A stretch of 64,000 nucleotides of DNA from Liolophura sinensis (GCF_032854445.1 NW_027018008.1:62001-126000); one strand, 5' to 3'; positions 1 through 15,926 are shown, counted from the stretch's first letter. Numbers and translations: made by a program. The notes: generated by a model not told the origin, from the sequence alone.

Positions 1-3000
1 CAGTTACAAGGTGATTATTGTAATTACTATAATAGCACGTTCAGTTACAAAACACCCTTTGTAATTATTATAATAGCATCTTCAGTTACAAGATAAACAT
101 TGTAATCATTATATTAGCACGTTTAGTTGAAACGTGAGGATTGTAATTGATATAATAGCATGTTCAGTTACAAGATAAATATTTTAGTTATTGTAATAGC
201 ATGTTCATTTACAAGGTGAACATTGTAATCATTATAATAACATGTTTACTTACAAGATGATCATTGTAATCATCATATTAGGACGTTCAGTTACAAGATG
301 AACACTGTAATTATTATAATAGCATGTTCACTTACAAAATGAACATTGTAATTATTATAATATCATGCTTAGTTACAAGATGAACATTGTTATCAGTATA
401 ATAGCATGTTCAGTAACAACATAAATATTGTAATCATTATAATAGCATGCTCAATTACAAGATGAACATTGTAATCAGTATAATAGCATGCTCAGTTACA
501 AAAATAACAATGTAATCATTATACTAGTATGCTCAGTTACAAGATGAACATTGTAATCATTATAATAACATGTTCAGTTACCAGAGAGAACGACGTTAAA
601 ACCCAAGCACTCACTCAGTTACCAGATGAACATTGTAATCATTATATTAGGATGTTCAGTTACAAGATGAACATTGTAATCAATATAATAGCATATTCAG
701 TTACAAGATGAACATTGTAATTATTGTAATGTTATGTTTAGTTACAAGATGAACATTGTTATCAGTATAATAGCATGTTCAGTTACAACATGAACATTGT
801 AATCATTATTATAGCATGCTCAATTACAAGATGAACATTGTAATCAGTAAAATAGCTTGCTCAAATACAAGATGAGCAATGTAATTATTATAATAGCATG
901 CTCAATTAAAAGATAAAAATTGTAATCAGTATAATAGCATGCTCAGTTACAAAATGAACATTGTAATCATTATACTAGTATGCCCAGTTACAAGATGAAC
1001 ATTGTTATCAGTATAATAGCATGTTCAGTTACAAGATGAACATTGTAATCATAATAACAGCATGGTCAGTTACAAGATGAACACTGTAATCATTGTAATA
1101 GCATGCTCAGTTACAAGATGAACATTGTAATCAATATTATAGCATATGTAGTTACAAGATGAACATTGTAATTATTATAAAATAATCATCGGTTACAAGG
1201 TGAACATTGTAATCAGTATAAAAGCATGCTCAGTTGCAAAATGGACATTGTAATCATTACATTAGCATATTCACTTACAAGATGAATATTGTAATTATTG
1301 TAATAACATCATCAGTTACAATATAAACATTGTATTCATTATATTAGCACGTTCAATTACAAGATGAATATTGTAATCATTATAAAAGAATGTTCAGTTA
1401 CAAGGTGAACATTGTATCATTATAAAAACATGCTCAGATACAAGATGAACATTGTAATCATTATAATAGCATGTTCAGTTACAAGGTGGACATTGTATTC
1501 AGTATCAAAGCATGCTCAGTTGGAAAATGGACATTGTAATCATTACATTAGCATATTCAGTTACAAGATGAATATTGTAATCATTATAATAACATCATCA
1601 ATTACAAAATGAAGATTGTATTTATTATATTAGCACGTTCAATTACAAGATGAACATTGTAATCATTATAATATCATGCTCAGTTGCAAGATGAAGATTG
1701 TAATCGACATAATAGCATGTTCAGTTACAAGATGAACATTGTAATCATTGTAATAGCATGTTCAGTTACAAAGTGAACATTGTAATCATTATAAAAACAT
1801 CATCAGTTGCAAGGTGAACATTGTAATCAGTATACAAGCATGCTCAGTTGCAAAATGGACATTGTAATCATTACAATAGCATATTCAGTTACAAGATGAA
1901 CATTGTAATCATTATATTAGCACGTTTAATTACAAGATGAACATTGTAATCATTATAAAAGCTTGTTCAGTTACAAGATCAACATTGTAATCATTATAAA
2001 ACATCATCAGTTACAAGGTGAACATTGTAATCAGTATAAAAGCCTGCTCAGTTGCAAAATGGACATTGTAATTATTACATTAGCATATTCACTTACAAGA
2101 TGAACATTGTAATTATTATAATAACATCATCAGTTACAAAATGTACATTGTATTCATTATTTTAGCACGTTCAATTACAAGATGAACATTGTAATCATTA
2201 TAAAAGCATGTTCAGTTACAAGGTGAACATTGTAATCATTATAAAGACATGCTCAGTTACAAGATGAACATTGTAATCATTATAATAGCATGTTCAGTTA
2301 CAAGGTGGACATTGTAATCAGTATAAAAGCATGCTCAGTTGCAAAATGGACAGTGTAATCAGTACATTAGCATATTCAGTTACAAGATGAATACCGTAAT
2401 CATTATAATAACGTCATCAGTTACAAAATGAACATTGTATTTATTATATTAGGACGTCCAATTACAAGATGAACATTGTAGTCATTATAATATCATGCTC
2501 AGTTGCAAGATGAAGATTGTAATCGACATAATAGCATGTTCAGTTACAAGATGAACATTGTAATCATTGTAATAGCATGTTCAGTTACAAAGTGAACATT
2601 GTAATCCTTATAATTGCATGTTCAGTTACAAGATGAACATTGTAATCATTATAAAAACATCATCAGTTGCAAGGTGAACATTGTAATCAATATACAAGCA
2701 TGCTCAGTTGCAAAATGGACATTGTAATCATTACAATAGCATATTCAGTTACAAGATGAACATTGTAATCATTATAAAAATGGGCTCAGTTACAAGGTGA
2801 ACATTGTAATCATTACAATAGCGTGTTCAGTTACAAGTTGAACATTGTAATCATTACAATAGCATGTTCAGTTACTAGATTACCATTGTAATAATTTAAT
2901 AGCGTGTTCAGTTACAAAATGAACATTGAAATCATTATAATAGAATGTTCAGTGGCAAGATGAACATTATAATAACCTAATACCGTGTTCATTTACAAAA

Positions 3001-6000
3001 TGAACATTAAAATTATTAAAATAGCACGTTCAGTGACAAAATGATCATTAAAATTATTATAATATCATGCTCAGTTACAAGGTGAACATTGTAATCATTA
3101 TAATAGCGTCAACGGTTACAAGATGAACATTGTAAAAGTTAAAATAGCGTGTTCAGTTACAAAATGAACATTGAAATCATTATAATAGAATGTTCAGTGG
3201 CAAGATAAACATTGTAATCATTATAATAGCATATTCAGTTACAAGATGAACATTATAATAACCTAATACCGTGTTCATTTACAAAATGAACATTAAAATT
3301 ATTAAAATAGCACGTTCAGTGACAAAATGATCATTAAAATTATTTTAATAGCATGCTCAGTTACAAGGTGAACATTGTAATCATTATAATAGCGTCAACG
3401 GTTACAAGATGAACATTGTAAAAGTTAAAATAGCATGTTCAGTTACGAAGTGAACATTATAATCATTATAAAAGCATGCTCAGTTGCAAGATAAACATTG
3501 TAATCATTATAATATCATTTTCAGTTACAAGATGAAAATTGTAATCGACATAATAGCATGTTTAGTTGCATGATGAACATTGTAATTATTGTATTAGCAT
3601 GTTCAGTTACAAAGTAAACATTGTAATCATTATAATAGCCTTAACGGTTACAAAATCATCATTGTAATCAATATAATAGCATGCTCAGTTACAAAATGAA
3701 TATTGCAATCATTATATTAGCATATTTCATTAGAAGATGAACATTGTAATCATTATTATAGCATATGTAGTTACAAGATGAACACTGTAATCATTATAAA
3801 AACATCATCAGTTACAAGGTGGACATTGTAATCAGTGTAAAAGCATGCTCAGTTGCAAATTGGACATTGTAATCATTACATTAGCATGTTCAGTTACAAG
3901 ATGAACATTGTAATCATTATAATATCATGCTCAGTTGCAAGATGAAGATTGTAATCGGGATAATAGCATGTTCAGTTACAAGATGAACATTGTAATCATT
4001 GTAATAGCATGTTCAGTTACAAAGTGAACATTGTAATTAGTATACAAGCATGCTCAGTTGCAAAATGGACATTGTAATCATTACAATAGCATATTCAGTT
4101 ACAAGATGAACATTGTAATCATTATAATAATGTGCTCCGTTACAAGGTGAACATTGGAATCATTACAATAGCGTGCTCAGTTACAAGATGATCATTGTAA
4201 TCATTAAAAAAACATGCCCAGTTACAAGATGAACATTGTAAAAAGTATAATATCATGTTCAGTTACGAAGTGAACATTGTAATCATTAGAAAAGCATGCT
4301 CAGTTGCAAGATAAGCATTGTAATCATTAAAATATCATTTTCAGTTAAAAGATGAAGATTGTAATCGACATAATAGCATGTTCAGTCACAAGATAAACAT
4401 TGTAATCATTGTAATAGAATGTTCAGTTACAAAGTAAACATTGTAATTATTATATTAGCGTCAACTGTTACAAAATCATCATTGTAATCAATATAATACT
4501 ATGCTCAGTTACAAAATGAATATTGCAATTATTATATTAGCATATTTCATTACAAGATGAACATTGTAATCATTATTATAGCATATGTAGTTACAAGATA
4601 AACATTGTAATCATTATAAAAACATCATCAGTTACAAGGTGAACATTGTAATCAGTATAAAAGCATACTCAGTTGCAAAATGGACATTGTAATCATTATA
4701 ATCATATTCACTTACAAGATGAATATTGTAATCATTATAATAACATCATCAGTTACAAAATAAACATTGTATTCATTATATTAGCACGTTCAATTACAAG
4801 ATGAACATTGTAATCATTATAAAAGAATGTTTAGTTACAAGGTGAACATTGTAATCATTATAAAAACATGCTCAGTTACAAGATGAACATTGTAATCATT
4901 ATAATAGCATGTTCAGTTACAAGGTGGACATTGTAATCAGTATAAAAGCATGCTCAGTTGGAAAATGGACATTGTAATCATTACATTAGCATATTTACTT
5001 ACAAGATGAACATTGTAATTATTATAATAACATCATCAGTTACAAAATGAACATTGTATTCATTATATTAGCACGTTAAACTACAAGATGAACATTGTAA
5101 TCATTATAATATCATGCTCAGTTTCAAGATGAAGATTGTAATCGACATAATAGCATGTTCAGTTACAAGATGAACATTGTAATCATTGTAATAGCATGTT
5201 CAGTTACAAAGTGAACATTGTAATCCTTATAATTGCATGTTCAGTTACAAGATGAACATTGTAATCATTATAAAAACATCATCAGTTGCAAGGTGAACAT
5301 TGTTATCAGTATACAAGCATGCTCAGTTGCAAAATGGACAGTGTAATCATTACAATAGCATATTCAGTTACATAATGAACATTGTAATCATTATAATAAT
5401 GTGCTCAGTTACAAGGTGAACATTGTAATCATTACAATAGCGTGCTCAGTTACAAAGTAAACATTGTAATTATTATAAAAACATCATCAGTTACAAGGTG
5501 AACATTGTAATCAGTATAAAAGCATGCTCAGTTGCAAAATGGACATTGTAATCATTACATTAGCATATTCACTTACAAGATGAATATTGTAATCATTATA
5601 ATAACATCATCAGTTATAAAATAAACATTGTATTCATTATATTAGCACGTTCAATTACAAGATGAACATTGTAATCATTATAAAAGCATGTTTAGTTGCA
5701 AGGTGAACATTGTAATCATTATAAAAACATGCTCAGTTACAAGATTAACATTGAAGTCATTATAATAGCATGTTCAGTTACAAGGTGGACATTGTAATCA
5801 GTATTAAAGCATGCTCAGTTGGAAAATGGACATTATAATTATTACATTAGCATATTCAGTTACAAGATGAATATTGTAATCATTATAATAACATCATCAG
5901 TTACAAAATGAACATTGTATTCATTATATTAGCACGTTCAATTACAAGATGATCATTGTAATCATTATAATATTATGTTCAGTTGCAAGATGAATATTGT

Positions 6001-7206
6001 AATCGACATAATAGCATGTTCAGTTACAAGATGAACATTGTAATCATTGTAATAGCATGTTCAGTTACAAAGTCAACATTGTAATCCTTATAATTGCATG
6101 TTCAGTTACCAGATGAACATTGTAATTATTTTAAAAACATCATCAGTTGCAAGGTGAACATTGTAATCAGTATACAAGCATGCTCAGTTGCAAAATGGAC
6201 ATTGTAATCATTACAATAGCATATTCAGGTACAAGATGAACATTGTAATCATTATAATAATGTGCTCAGTTACAAGGTGAACATTGTAATCATTACAATA
6301 GCGTGCTCAGTTACAATATGGACATTGTAATCATTACAATAGCATATTTAGGTACAAGATGAACATTGTAATCATTATAATAATGTGCTCAGTTACAAGG
6401 TGAACATTGTAATCATTACAATAGCGTGCTCAGTTACAATATGAACAATGTAATCATTATAATAGCATGTTCAGTTACAGGATGAACATTGTAATAATTT
6501 AATAGCGTGTTCAGTTACAAAATCAACATTGAAACCATTATAAGAGAATGTTCAGTGCCAAAATAAACATTGCAATCATTATAATAGCATATTCAGTTAC
6601 AAGATGAACATTATAATAAACTAATACTGTGTTCAGTTACAAAATGAACATTAAAATTGTTATAATAGCACGTTCAGTGACAAGGTGAACATTTAAATCA
6701 TTATAATAGCATGCTCAGTTACAAGGTGAACATTGTAATCATTATAATAGCGTCAACTGTTACAAAATCATCATTGTAATCAATATAATAGCATGCCTAG
6801 TTACAAAATGAATATTGCAATTATTATATTAGCATATTTCATTACAAGATGAACATTGTAATCATTATTATAGCATATGTAGTTATAAGATGAGCATTGT
6901 AATCAGTATAAAAGCATGTTCTGTTGCAAAATGAACATTGTAATCATTATTTTAGCATGTTCAGTTACAAGATGAACATTGTAATCATAATAACAGCATG
7001 GTCAGTTACAAGATGAACACTGTAATCATTGTAATAGCATGCTCAGTTACAAGATGAACATTGTAATCATTATAATAGCATATTCGGTTACAGGATGAAC
7101 ATTGCAATAACCTAATACCGTGTTCAGTTACAAAATGAACATTAAAACTATTATAATATCACTTTCAGTGACATGGTGAACATTGTAATCATTATAATAG
7201 CATGTT
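1..7206 (+). repeat. Higher-order block I (7,206 bp)
   Basis: It starts at a diagnostic variant run (GGTGATTATTGTAATTACT followed one monomer later by AAAACACCCTTTG) that recurs at 7,207, 15,927, 22,888, 32,346 and 36,032. The block carries the SINE-tail relic at 586-615 and the marker AAATAATCATCGG near 1,180. It is nearly base-for-base the same as block III through its first few kb, at a constant offset of 15,926. The window begins inside this array, so the true left edge of the array is not seen. Confidence 0.85.
575..626 (+). mobile_element. SINE 3'-tail relic inside the satellite, copy 1
   Basis: The stretch 586-615 reads GAGAACGACGTTAAAACCC followed by AAGCACTCACT. It matches the 3' end of the full SINE at 39,366-39,400 over about 28 bases with one difference. 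An 11-bp direct repeat CAGTTACCAGA flanks it (575-585 and 616-626), as expected of a target-site duplication. The repeat starts are exactly 41 bp apart, so the monomer phase is kept. Seen: the match, the flanking repeat and the spacing. Inferred: a heavily 5'-truncated insertion later spread with the satellite. Confidence 0.8.
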
Positions 7207-10200
7207 CAGTTACAAGGTGATTATTGTAATTACTATAATAGCACGTTCAGTTACAAAACACCCTTTGTAATTATTATAATAGCATCTTCAGTTACAAGAT
7301 AAACATTGTAATCATTATATTAGCACGTTTAGTTGAAACGTGAGGATTGTAATTGATATAATAGCATGTTCAGTTACAAGATAAATATTTTAGTTATTGT
7401 AATGACATGTTCATTTACAAGGTGAACATTGTAATCATTATAATAACATGTTCACTTACAAGATGATCATTGTACTCATCATATTAGGACGTTCAGTTAC
7501 AAGATGAACATTGTAATTATTATAATAGCATGTTCACTTACAAAATGAACATTGTAATTATTATAATATCATGCTTAGTTACAAGATGAACATTGTTATC
7601 AGTATAATAGCATGTTCAGTAACAACATAAACATTGTAATCATTATAATAGCATGCTCAATTACAAGATGAACATTGTAATCAGTATAATAGCATGCTCA
7701 GTTACAAAATTAACAATGTAATCATTATACTAGTATGCTCAGTTACAAGATGAACATTGTATTCATTATAATAACATGTTCAGTTACCAGAGAGAACGAC
7801 GTTAAAACCCAAGCACTCACTCAGTTACCAGATGAACATTGTAATCATTATATTAGGATGTTCAGTTACAAGATGAACATTGTAATCAATATAATAGCAT
7901 ATTCAGTTACAAAATGAACATTGTAATTATTGTAATGTTATGTTTAGTTACAAGATGAACATTGTTATCAGTATAATAGCATGTTCAGTTACAACATGAA
8001 CACTGTAATCATTATAATAGCATGCTCAATTACAAGATGAACATTGTAATCAGTAAAATAGCATGCTCAGTTACAAAATTAACATTGTAATCATTATACT
8101 AGTATGCTCAATTACAAGATGAACATTGTAATAATTATAATAGCTTGCTCAAATACAAGATGAGCAATGTAATTATTATAATAGCATGCTCAATTAAAAG
8201 ATAAAAATTGTAATCAGTATAATAGCATGCTCAGTTACAAAATGAACATTGTAATCATTATACTAGTATGCCCAGTTACAAGATGAACATTGTTATCAGT
8301 GTAATGGCATGTTCAGTTACATGAACATTGTAATCATTATAATAGCATGTTCAGTTACAAGATGAACATTGTAATCAGTATAATAGCATGCTCAGTTACA
8401 AAATTAATATTGTAATCATTATAATAGCGTCAACGGTTACAAAATCATCATTGTAATCAATATAATAGCATGCTCAGTTACAAAATTAATATTGCAGTTA
8501 CTATATTAGCATATTTCATTACAAGATGAACATTGTAATCAGTATTATAGCATATGTAGTTACAAGATGAACATTGTAATCATTATAAAAACATCATCAG
8601 TGACAAGGTGAACATTGTAATCAGTATAAAAGCATTGTCAGTTGCAAAATGGACATTTGTAATCATTACATTAGCATACTAACTTACAAGATGAATATTG
8701 TAATCATTATAATAACATCATCAGTTACAAAAAAAACATTCTATTCATTATATTAGCACGTTCAATTACAAGATGAACATTGTAATCATTATAAAAGCAT
8801 GTTCAGTTACAAGGTGAACATTGTAATCATTATAAAAACATGCTCAGTTACAAGATGAACATTTAAATCATTATAATAGCATGTTCAGTTACAAGGTGGA
8901 CATTTTAATCAGTATAAAAGCATGCTCAGTTGCAAAATGGACATTGTAATCATTACATTAGCATATTCAGTTACAAGATGAATATTGTAACATTATAATA
9001 ACATCATCAGTTACAAAATGAACATTGTATTCATTATATTAGAACGTTCAATTACAAGGTGAACATTGTAATCATTATAGTATCATGCTCAGTTGCAAGA
9101 TGAAGATTGTAATCGACATAATAGCATGTTCAGTTACAAGATGAACATTGTAATTATTGTAATAGCATGTTCACTTACAAAGTGAACATTGTAAACCTTA
9201 TAATTGTATGTTCAGTTACAAGATGAACATTGTAATTATTATAAAAACATTATCAGTTGCAAGGTGAACATTGTAATTAGAATACAAGCATGCTCAGTTG
9301 CAAAATGGACATTGTAATCATTACAATAGCATATTCAGGTACAAGATGAACATTGTAATCATTATAATAATGTGCTCAGTTACAAAATGAACATTGTAAT
9401 CATTACAATAGCGTGCTCAGTTACAATATGAACATTGTAATCATTATAATAGCATGTTCAGTTACAGGATAAACATTGTAATAATTTAATAGCGTGTTCA
9501 GTTACAAAATGAACATTGAAACCATTATAAGAGAATGTTCAGTGCCAAGATAAACATTGCAATTATTATAATAGCATATTCAGTTACAAGATGAACATTA
9601 TAATAACCTAATACTGTGTTCAGTTACAAAATGAACATTAAAATTGTTATAATAGCACGTTCAGTGACAAGGTGAACATTTAAATCATTATAATAGCATG
9701 CTCAGTTACAAGGTGAACATTGTAATCATTATAATAGCGTCAACTGTTACAAAATCATCATTGTAATCAATATAATAGCATGCCTAGTTACAAAATGAAT
9801 ATTGCAATCATTATATTAGCATTTTTCATTACAAGATGAACATTGTAATCATTATTATAGCATATGTATTTATAAGATCAGCATTGTAATCAGTATAAAA
9901 GCATGTTCTGTTGCAAAATGAACATTGTAATCATTATTTTAGCATGTTCAGTTACAAGATGAACATTGTAATCGTTATAAAAACATCATCAGTTGCAAGG
10001 TGAACATTGTTATCAGTATACAAGCATGCTCAGTTGCAAAATGGACAGTGTAATCATTACAATAGCATATTCAGTTACATAATGAACATTGTAATCATTA
10101 TAATAATGTGCTCAGTTACAAGGTGAACATTGTAATCATTACAATAGCGTGCTCAGTTACACAGTAAACATTGTAATTATTATAAAAACATCATCAGTTA

Positions 10201-13200
10201 CAAGGTGAACATTGCAATCAGTATAAAAGCATGCTCAGTTGCAAAATGGACATTGTAATCATTACATTAGCATATTCACTTACAAGATGAATATTGTAAT
10301 CATTATAATTACATCATCAGTTATAAAATAAACATTGTATTCATTATATTAGCACGTTCAATTACAAGATGAACATTGTAATCATTATAAAAGCATGTTT
10401 AGTTGCAAGGTGAACATTGTAATCATTATTATAGCATATGTAGTTACAAGATGAACACTGTAATCATTATAAAAACATCATCAGTTACAAGGTGGACATT
10501 GTAATCAGTGTAAAAGCATGCTCAGTTGCAAAATGGACATTGTAATCATTACATTACCATGTTCAGTTACAAGATGAACATTGTAATCATTATAATATCA
10601 TGCTCAGTTGCAAGATGAAGATTGTAATCGGGATAATAGCATGTTCAGTTACAAGATGAACATTGTAATCATTGTAATAGCATGTTCAGTTACAAAGTGA
10701 ACATTGTAATCTTTATAAAAACATCATCAGTTGCAAGGTGAACATTGTAATCAGTATACAAGCATGCTCAGTTGCAAAATGGACATTGTAATCATTACAA
10801 TAGCATATTCAGTTACAAGATGAACATTGTAATCATTATATTAGCACGTTTAATTACAAGATGAACATTGTAATCATTATAAAAGCTTGTTCAGTTACAA
10901 GATCAACATTGTAATCATTATAAAACATCATCAGTTACAAGGTAAACATTGTAATCAGTATAAAAGCCTGCTCAGTTGCAAAATGGACATTGTAATTATT
11001 ACATTAGCATATTCACTTACAAGATGAACATTGTTATTATTATAATAACATCATCAGTTACAAAATGTACATTGTATTCATTATTTTAGCACGTTCAATT
11101 GCAAGATGAACATTGTAATCATTATAAAAGCATGTTCAGTTACAAGGTGAACATTGTAATCATTATAAAGACATGCTCAGTTACAAGATGAACATTGTAA
11201 TCATTATAATAGCATGTTCAGTTACAAGGTGGACATTGTAATCAGTATAAAAGCATGCTCAGTTGCAAAATGGACATTGTAATCAGTACATTAGCATATT
11301 CAGTTACAAGATGAATACTGTAATCATTATAATAACGTCATCAGTTACAAAATGAACATTGTATTTATTACATTAGGACGTCCAATTACAAGATGAACAT
11401 TGTAGTCATTATAATATCATGCTCAGTTGCAAGATGAAGATTGTAATCGACATAATAGCATGTTCAGTTACAAGATGAACATTGTAATCATTGTAATAGC
11501 ATTTTCAGTTACAAAGTGAACATTGTAATCCTTATAATTGCATGTTCAGTTACAAGATGAACATTGTAATCATTATAAAAACATCATCAGTTGCAAGGTG
11601 AACATTGTAATCAATATACAAGCATGCTCAGTTGCAAAATGGACATTGTAATCATTACAATAGCATATTCAGTTACAAGATGAACATTGTAATCATTATA
11701 AAAATGGGCTCAGTTACAAGGTGAAAATTGTAATCATTACAATAGCGTGTTCAGTTACAAGTTGAACATTGTAATCATTACAATAGCATGTTCAGTTACT
11801 AGATTACCATTGTAATAATTTAATAGCGTGTTCAGTTATAAAATGAACATTGAAATCATTATAATAGAATGTTCAGTGGCAAGATGAACATTGTAATCAT
11901 TATAATAGCATATTCAGTTACAATATGAACATTATAATAACCTAATACCGTGTTCATTTACAAAATGAACATTAAAATTATTAAAATAGCACGTTCAGTG
12001 ACAAAATGATCATTAAAATTATTATAATATCATGCTCAGTTACAAGGTGAACATTGTAATCATTATAATAGCGTCAACGGTTACAAGATGAACATTGTAA
12101 AAGTTAAAATAGCGTGTTCAGTTACAAAAAGAACATTGAAATCATTATAATAGAATGTTCAGTGGCAAGATAAACATTGTAATCATTATAATAGCATATT
12201 CAGTTACAAGATGAACATTATAATAACCTAATACCGTGTTCATTTACAAAATGAACATTAAAATTATTAAAATAGCACGTTCAGTGACAAAATGATCATT
12301 AAAATTATTATAATAGCATGCTCAGTTACATGGTGAACATTGTAATCATTATAATAGCGTCAACGGTTACAAGATGAACATTGTAAAAGTTAAAATAGCA
12401 TGTTCAGTTACGAAGTGAACATTATAATCATTATAATAGCATGCTCAGTTGCAAGATAAACATTGTAATCATTATAATATCATTTTCAGTTACAAGATGA
12501 AAATTGTAATCGACATAATAGCATGTTTAGTTGCATGATGAACATTGTAATCATTGTATTAGCATGTTCAGTTACAAAGTAAACATTGTAATCATTATAA
12601 TAGCCTTAACGGTTACAAAATCATCATTGTAATCAATATAATAGCATGCTCAGTTACAAAATGAATATTGCAATCATTATATTAGCATATTTCATTACAA
12701 GATGAACATTGTAATCATTATTATAGCATATGTAGTTACAAGATGAACACTGTAATCATTATAAAAACATCATCAGTTACAAGGTGGACATTGTAATCAG
12801 TGTAAAAGCATGCTCAGTTGCAAAATGGACATTGTAATCATTACATTAGCATGTTCAGTTACAAGATGAACATTGTAATCATTATAATATCATGCTCAGT
12901 TGCAAGATGAAGATTGTAATCGGGATAATAGCATGTTCAGTTACAAGATGAACATTGTAATCATTGTAATAGCATGTTCAGTTACAAAGTGAACATTGTA
13001 ATTAGTATACAAGCATGCTCAGTTGCAAAATGGACATTGTAATCATTACAATAGCATATTCAGTTACAAGATGAACATTGTAATCATTATAATAATGTGC
13101 TCCGTTTCAAGGTGAACATTGGAATCATTACAATAGCGTGCTCAGTTACAAGATGATCATTGTAATCATTAAAAAAACATGCCCAGTTACAAGATGAACA

Positions 13201-15926
13201 TTGTAAAAAGTATAATATCATGTTCAGTTACGAAGTGAACAATGTAATCATTATAAAAGCATGCTCAGTTGCAAGATAAGCATTGTAATCATTAAAATAT
13301 CATTTTCAGTTAAAAGATGAAGATTGTAATCGACATAATAGCATGTTCAGTCACAAGATAAACATTGTAATCATTGTAATAGAATGTTCAGTTACAAAGT
13401 AAACATTGTAATTATTATATTAGCGTCAACTGTTACAAAATCATCATTGTAATCAATATAATACTATGCTCAGTTACAAAATGAATATTGCAATTATTAT
13501 ATTAGCATATTTCATTACAAGATGAACATTGTAATCATTATTATAGCATATGTAGTTACAAGATAAACATTGTAATCATTATAAAAACATCATCAGTTAC
13601 AAGGTGAACATTGTAATCAGTATAAAAGCATACTCAGTTGCAAAATGGACATTGTAATCATTATAATCATATTCACTTACAAGATGAATATTGTAATCAT
13701 TATAATAACATCATCAGTTACAAAATAAACATTGTATTCATTATATTAGCACGTTCAATTACAAGATGAACATTGTAATCATTATAAAAGAATGTTTAGT
13801 TACAAGGTGAACATTGTAATCATTATAAAAACATGCTCAGTTACAAGATGAACATTGTAATCATTATAATAGCATGTTCAGTTACAAGGTGGACATTGTA
13901 ATCAGTATAAAAGCATGCTCAGTTGGAAAATGGACATTGTAATCATTACATTAGCATATTCACTTACAAGATGAACATTGTAATTATTATAATAACATCA
14001 TCAGTTACAAAATGAACATTGTATTCATTATATTAGCACGTTAAACTACAAGATGAACATTGTAATCATTATAATATCATGCTCAGTTTCAAGATGAAGA
14101 TTGTAATCGACATAATAGCATGCTCAGTTACAAGATGAACATTGTAATCATTGTAATAGCATGTTCAGTTACAAAGTGAACATTGTAATCCTTATAATTG
14201 CATGTTCAGTTACAAGATAAACATTGTAATCATTATAAAAACATCATCAGTTGCAAGGTGAACATTGTTATCAGTATACAAGCATGCTCAGTTGCAAAAT
14301 GGACAGTGTAATCATTACAATAGCATATTCAGTTACATAATGAACATTGTAATCATTATAATAATGTGCTCAGTTACAAGGTGAACATTGTAATCATTAC
14401 AATAACGTGCTCAGTTACAAAGTAAACATTGTAATTATTATAAAAACATCATCAGTTACAAGGTGAACATTGTAATCAGTATAAAAGCATGCTCAGTTGC
14501 AAAATGGACATTGTAATCATTACATTAGCATATTCACTTACAAGATGAATATTGTAATCATTATAATTACATCATCAGTTATAAAATAAACATTGTATTC
14601 ATTATATTAGCACGTTCAATTACAAGATGAACATTGTAATCATTATAAAAGCATGTTTAGTTGCAAGGTGAACATTGTAATCATTATAAAAACATGCTCA
14701 GTTACAAGATTAACATTGAAGTCATTATAATAGCATGTTCAGTTACAAGGTGGACATTGTAATCAGTATTAAAGCATGCTCAGTTGGAAAATGGACATTA
14801 TAATTATTACATTAGCATATTCAGTTACAAGATGAATATTGTAATCATTATAATAACATCATCAGTTACAAAATGAACATTGTATTCATTATATTAGCAC
14901 GTTCAATTACAAGATGAACATTGTAATCATTATAATATCATGCTCAGTTGCAAGATGAAGATTGTAATCGACATAATAGCATGTTCAGTTACAAGATGAA
15001 CATTGTAATCATTATAAAAACATCATCAGTTGCAAGGTGAACATTGTAATTAGAATACAAGCATGCTCAGTTGCAAAATGGACATTGTAATCATTACAAT
15101 AGCATATTCAGGTACAAGATGAACATTGTAATCATTATAATAATGTGCTCAGTTACAAGGTGAACATTGTAATCATTACAATAGCGTGCTCAGTTACAAT
15201 ATGAACATTGTAATCATTATAATAGCATGTTCAGTTACAGGATGAACATTGTAATAATTTAATAGCGTGTTCAGTTACAAAATGAACATAGAAACCATTA
15301 TAAGAGAATGTTCAGTGCCAAGATCAACATTGCAATCATTATAATAGCGTGTTCAGTTACAAAATGAACATTAAAATTGTTATAATAGCACGTTCAGTGA
15401 CAAGGTGAACATTTAAATCATTATAATAGCATGCTCAGTTACAAGGTGAACATTGTAATCATTATAATAGCGTCAACTGTTACAAAATCATCATTGTAAT
15501 CAATATAATAGCATGCCTAGTTACAAAATGAATATTGCAATCATTATATTAGCATTTTTCATTACAAGATGAACATTGTAATCATTATTATAGCATATGT
15601 ATTTATAAGATGAGCATTGTAATCAGTATAAAAGCATGTTCTGTTGCAAAATGAACATTGTAATCATTATTTTAGCATGTTCAGTTACAAGATGAACATT
15701 GTAATCATTGTAATAGCATGGTCAGTTACAAGATGAACACTGTAATCATTGTAATAGCATGCTCAGTTACAAGATGAACATTGTAATCATTATAATAGCA
15801 TATTCGGTTACAGGATGAACATTGCAATAACCTAATACCGTGTTCAGTTACAAAATGAACATTAAAACTATTATAATATCACTTTCAGTGACATGGTGAA
15901 CATTGTAATCATTATAATAGCATGTT
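7207..15926 (+). repeat. Higher-order block II (8,720 bp)
   Basis: It opens with the same diagnostic run as block I. Its first 1.5 to 3 kb match block V (32,346 onward) better than block I: both have an extra monomer run around 8,080-8,150, a 3-bp loss in ATTGTAACATTATAATAAC (8,985; 34,046) and the altered run AAAAAAACAT. The relic is at 7,792-7,821. A run of variants from about 10,430 to 10,700 (GGTGGACATTGTAATCAGTG and neighbours) recurs at 12,720-12,980, so the block contains an internal partial duplication. Confidence 0.8.
7781..7832 (+). mobile_element. SINE-tail relic, copy 2
   Basis: Same 30-bp relic (7,792-7,821) with the same 11-bp flanks at 7,781-7,791 and 7,822-7,832. It lies at the same offset from its block start as copy 1. 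Confidence 0.8.

Noticed and set aside
529-711. A 60-codon open frame repeated almost identically at 7,735, 16,455, 23,416, 32,874, 35,290, 36,560 and within 37,625-37,849
   Set aside because: It reads through four satellite monomers in successive frames and across the SINE relic. Its conservation follows from the copying of higher-order blocks; there is no start context, splice structure or domain.
1412-1612. 66-codon open frames at 1,412, 17,338 and 63 codons at 17,602
   Set aside because: Satellite translation again. The frame at 17,338 keeps its length only because a +1 and a -1 indel cancel out.
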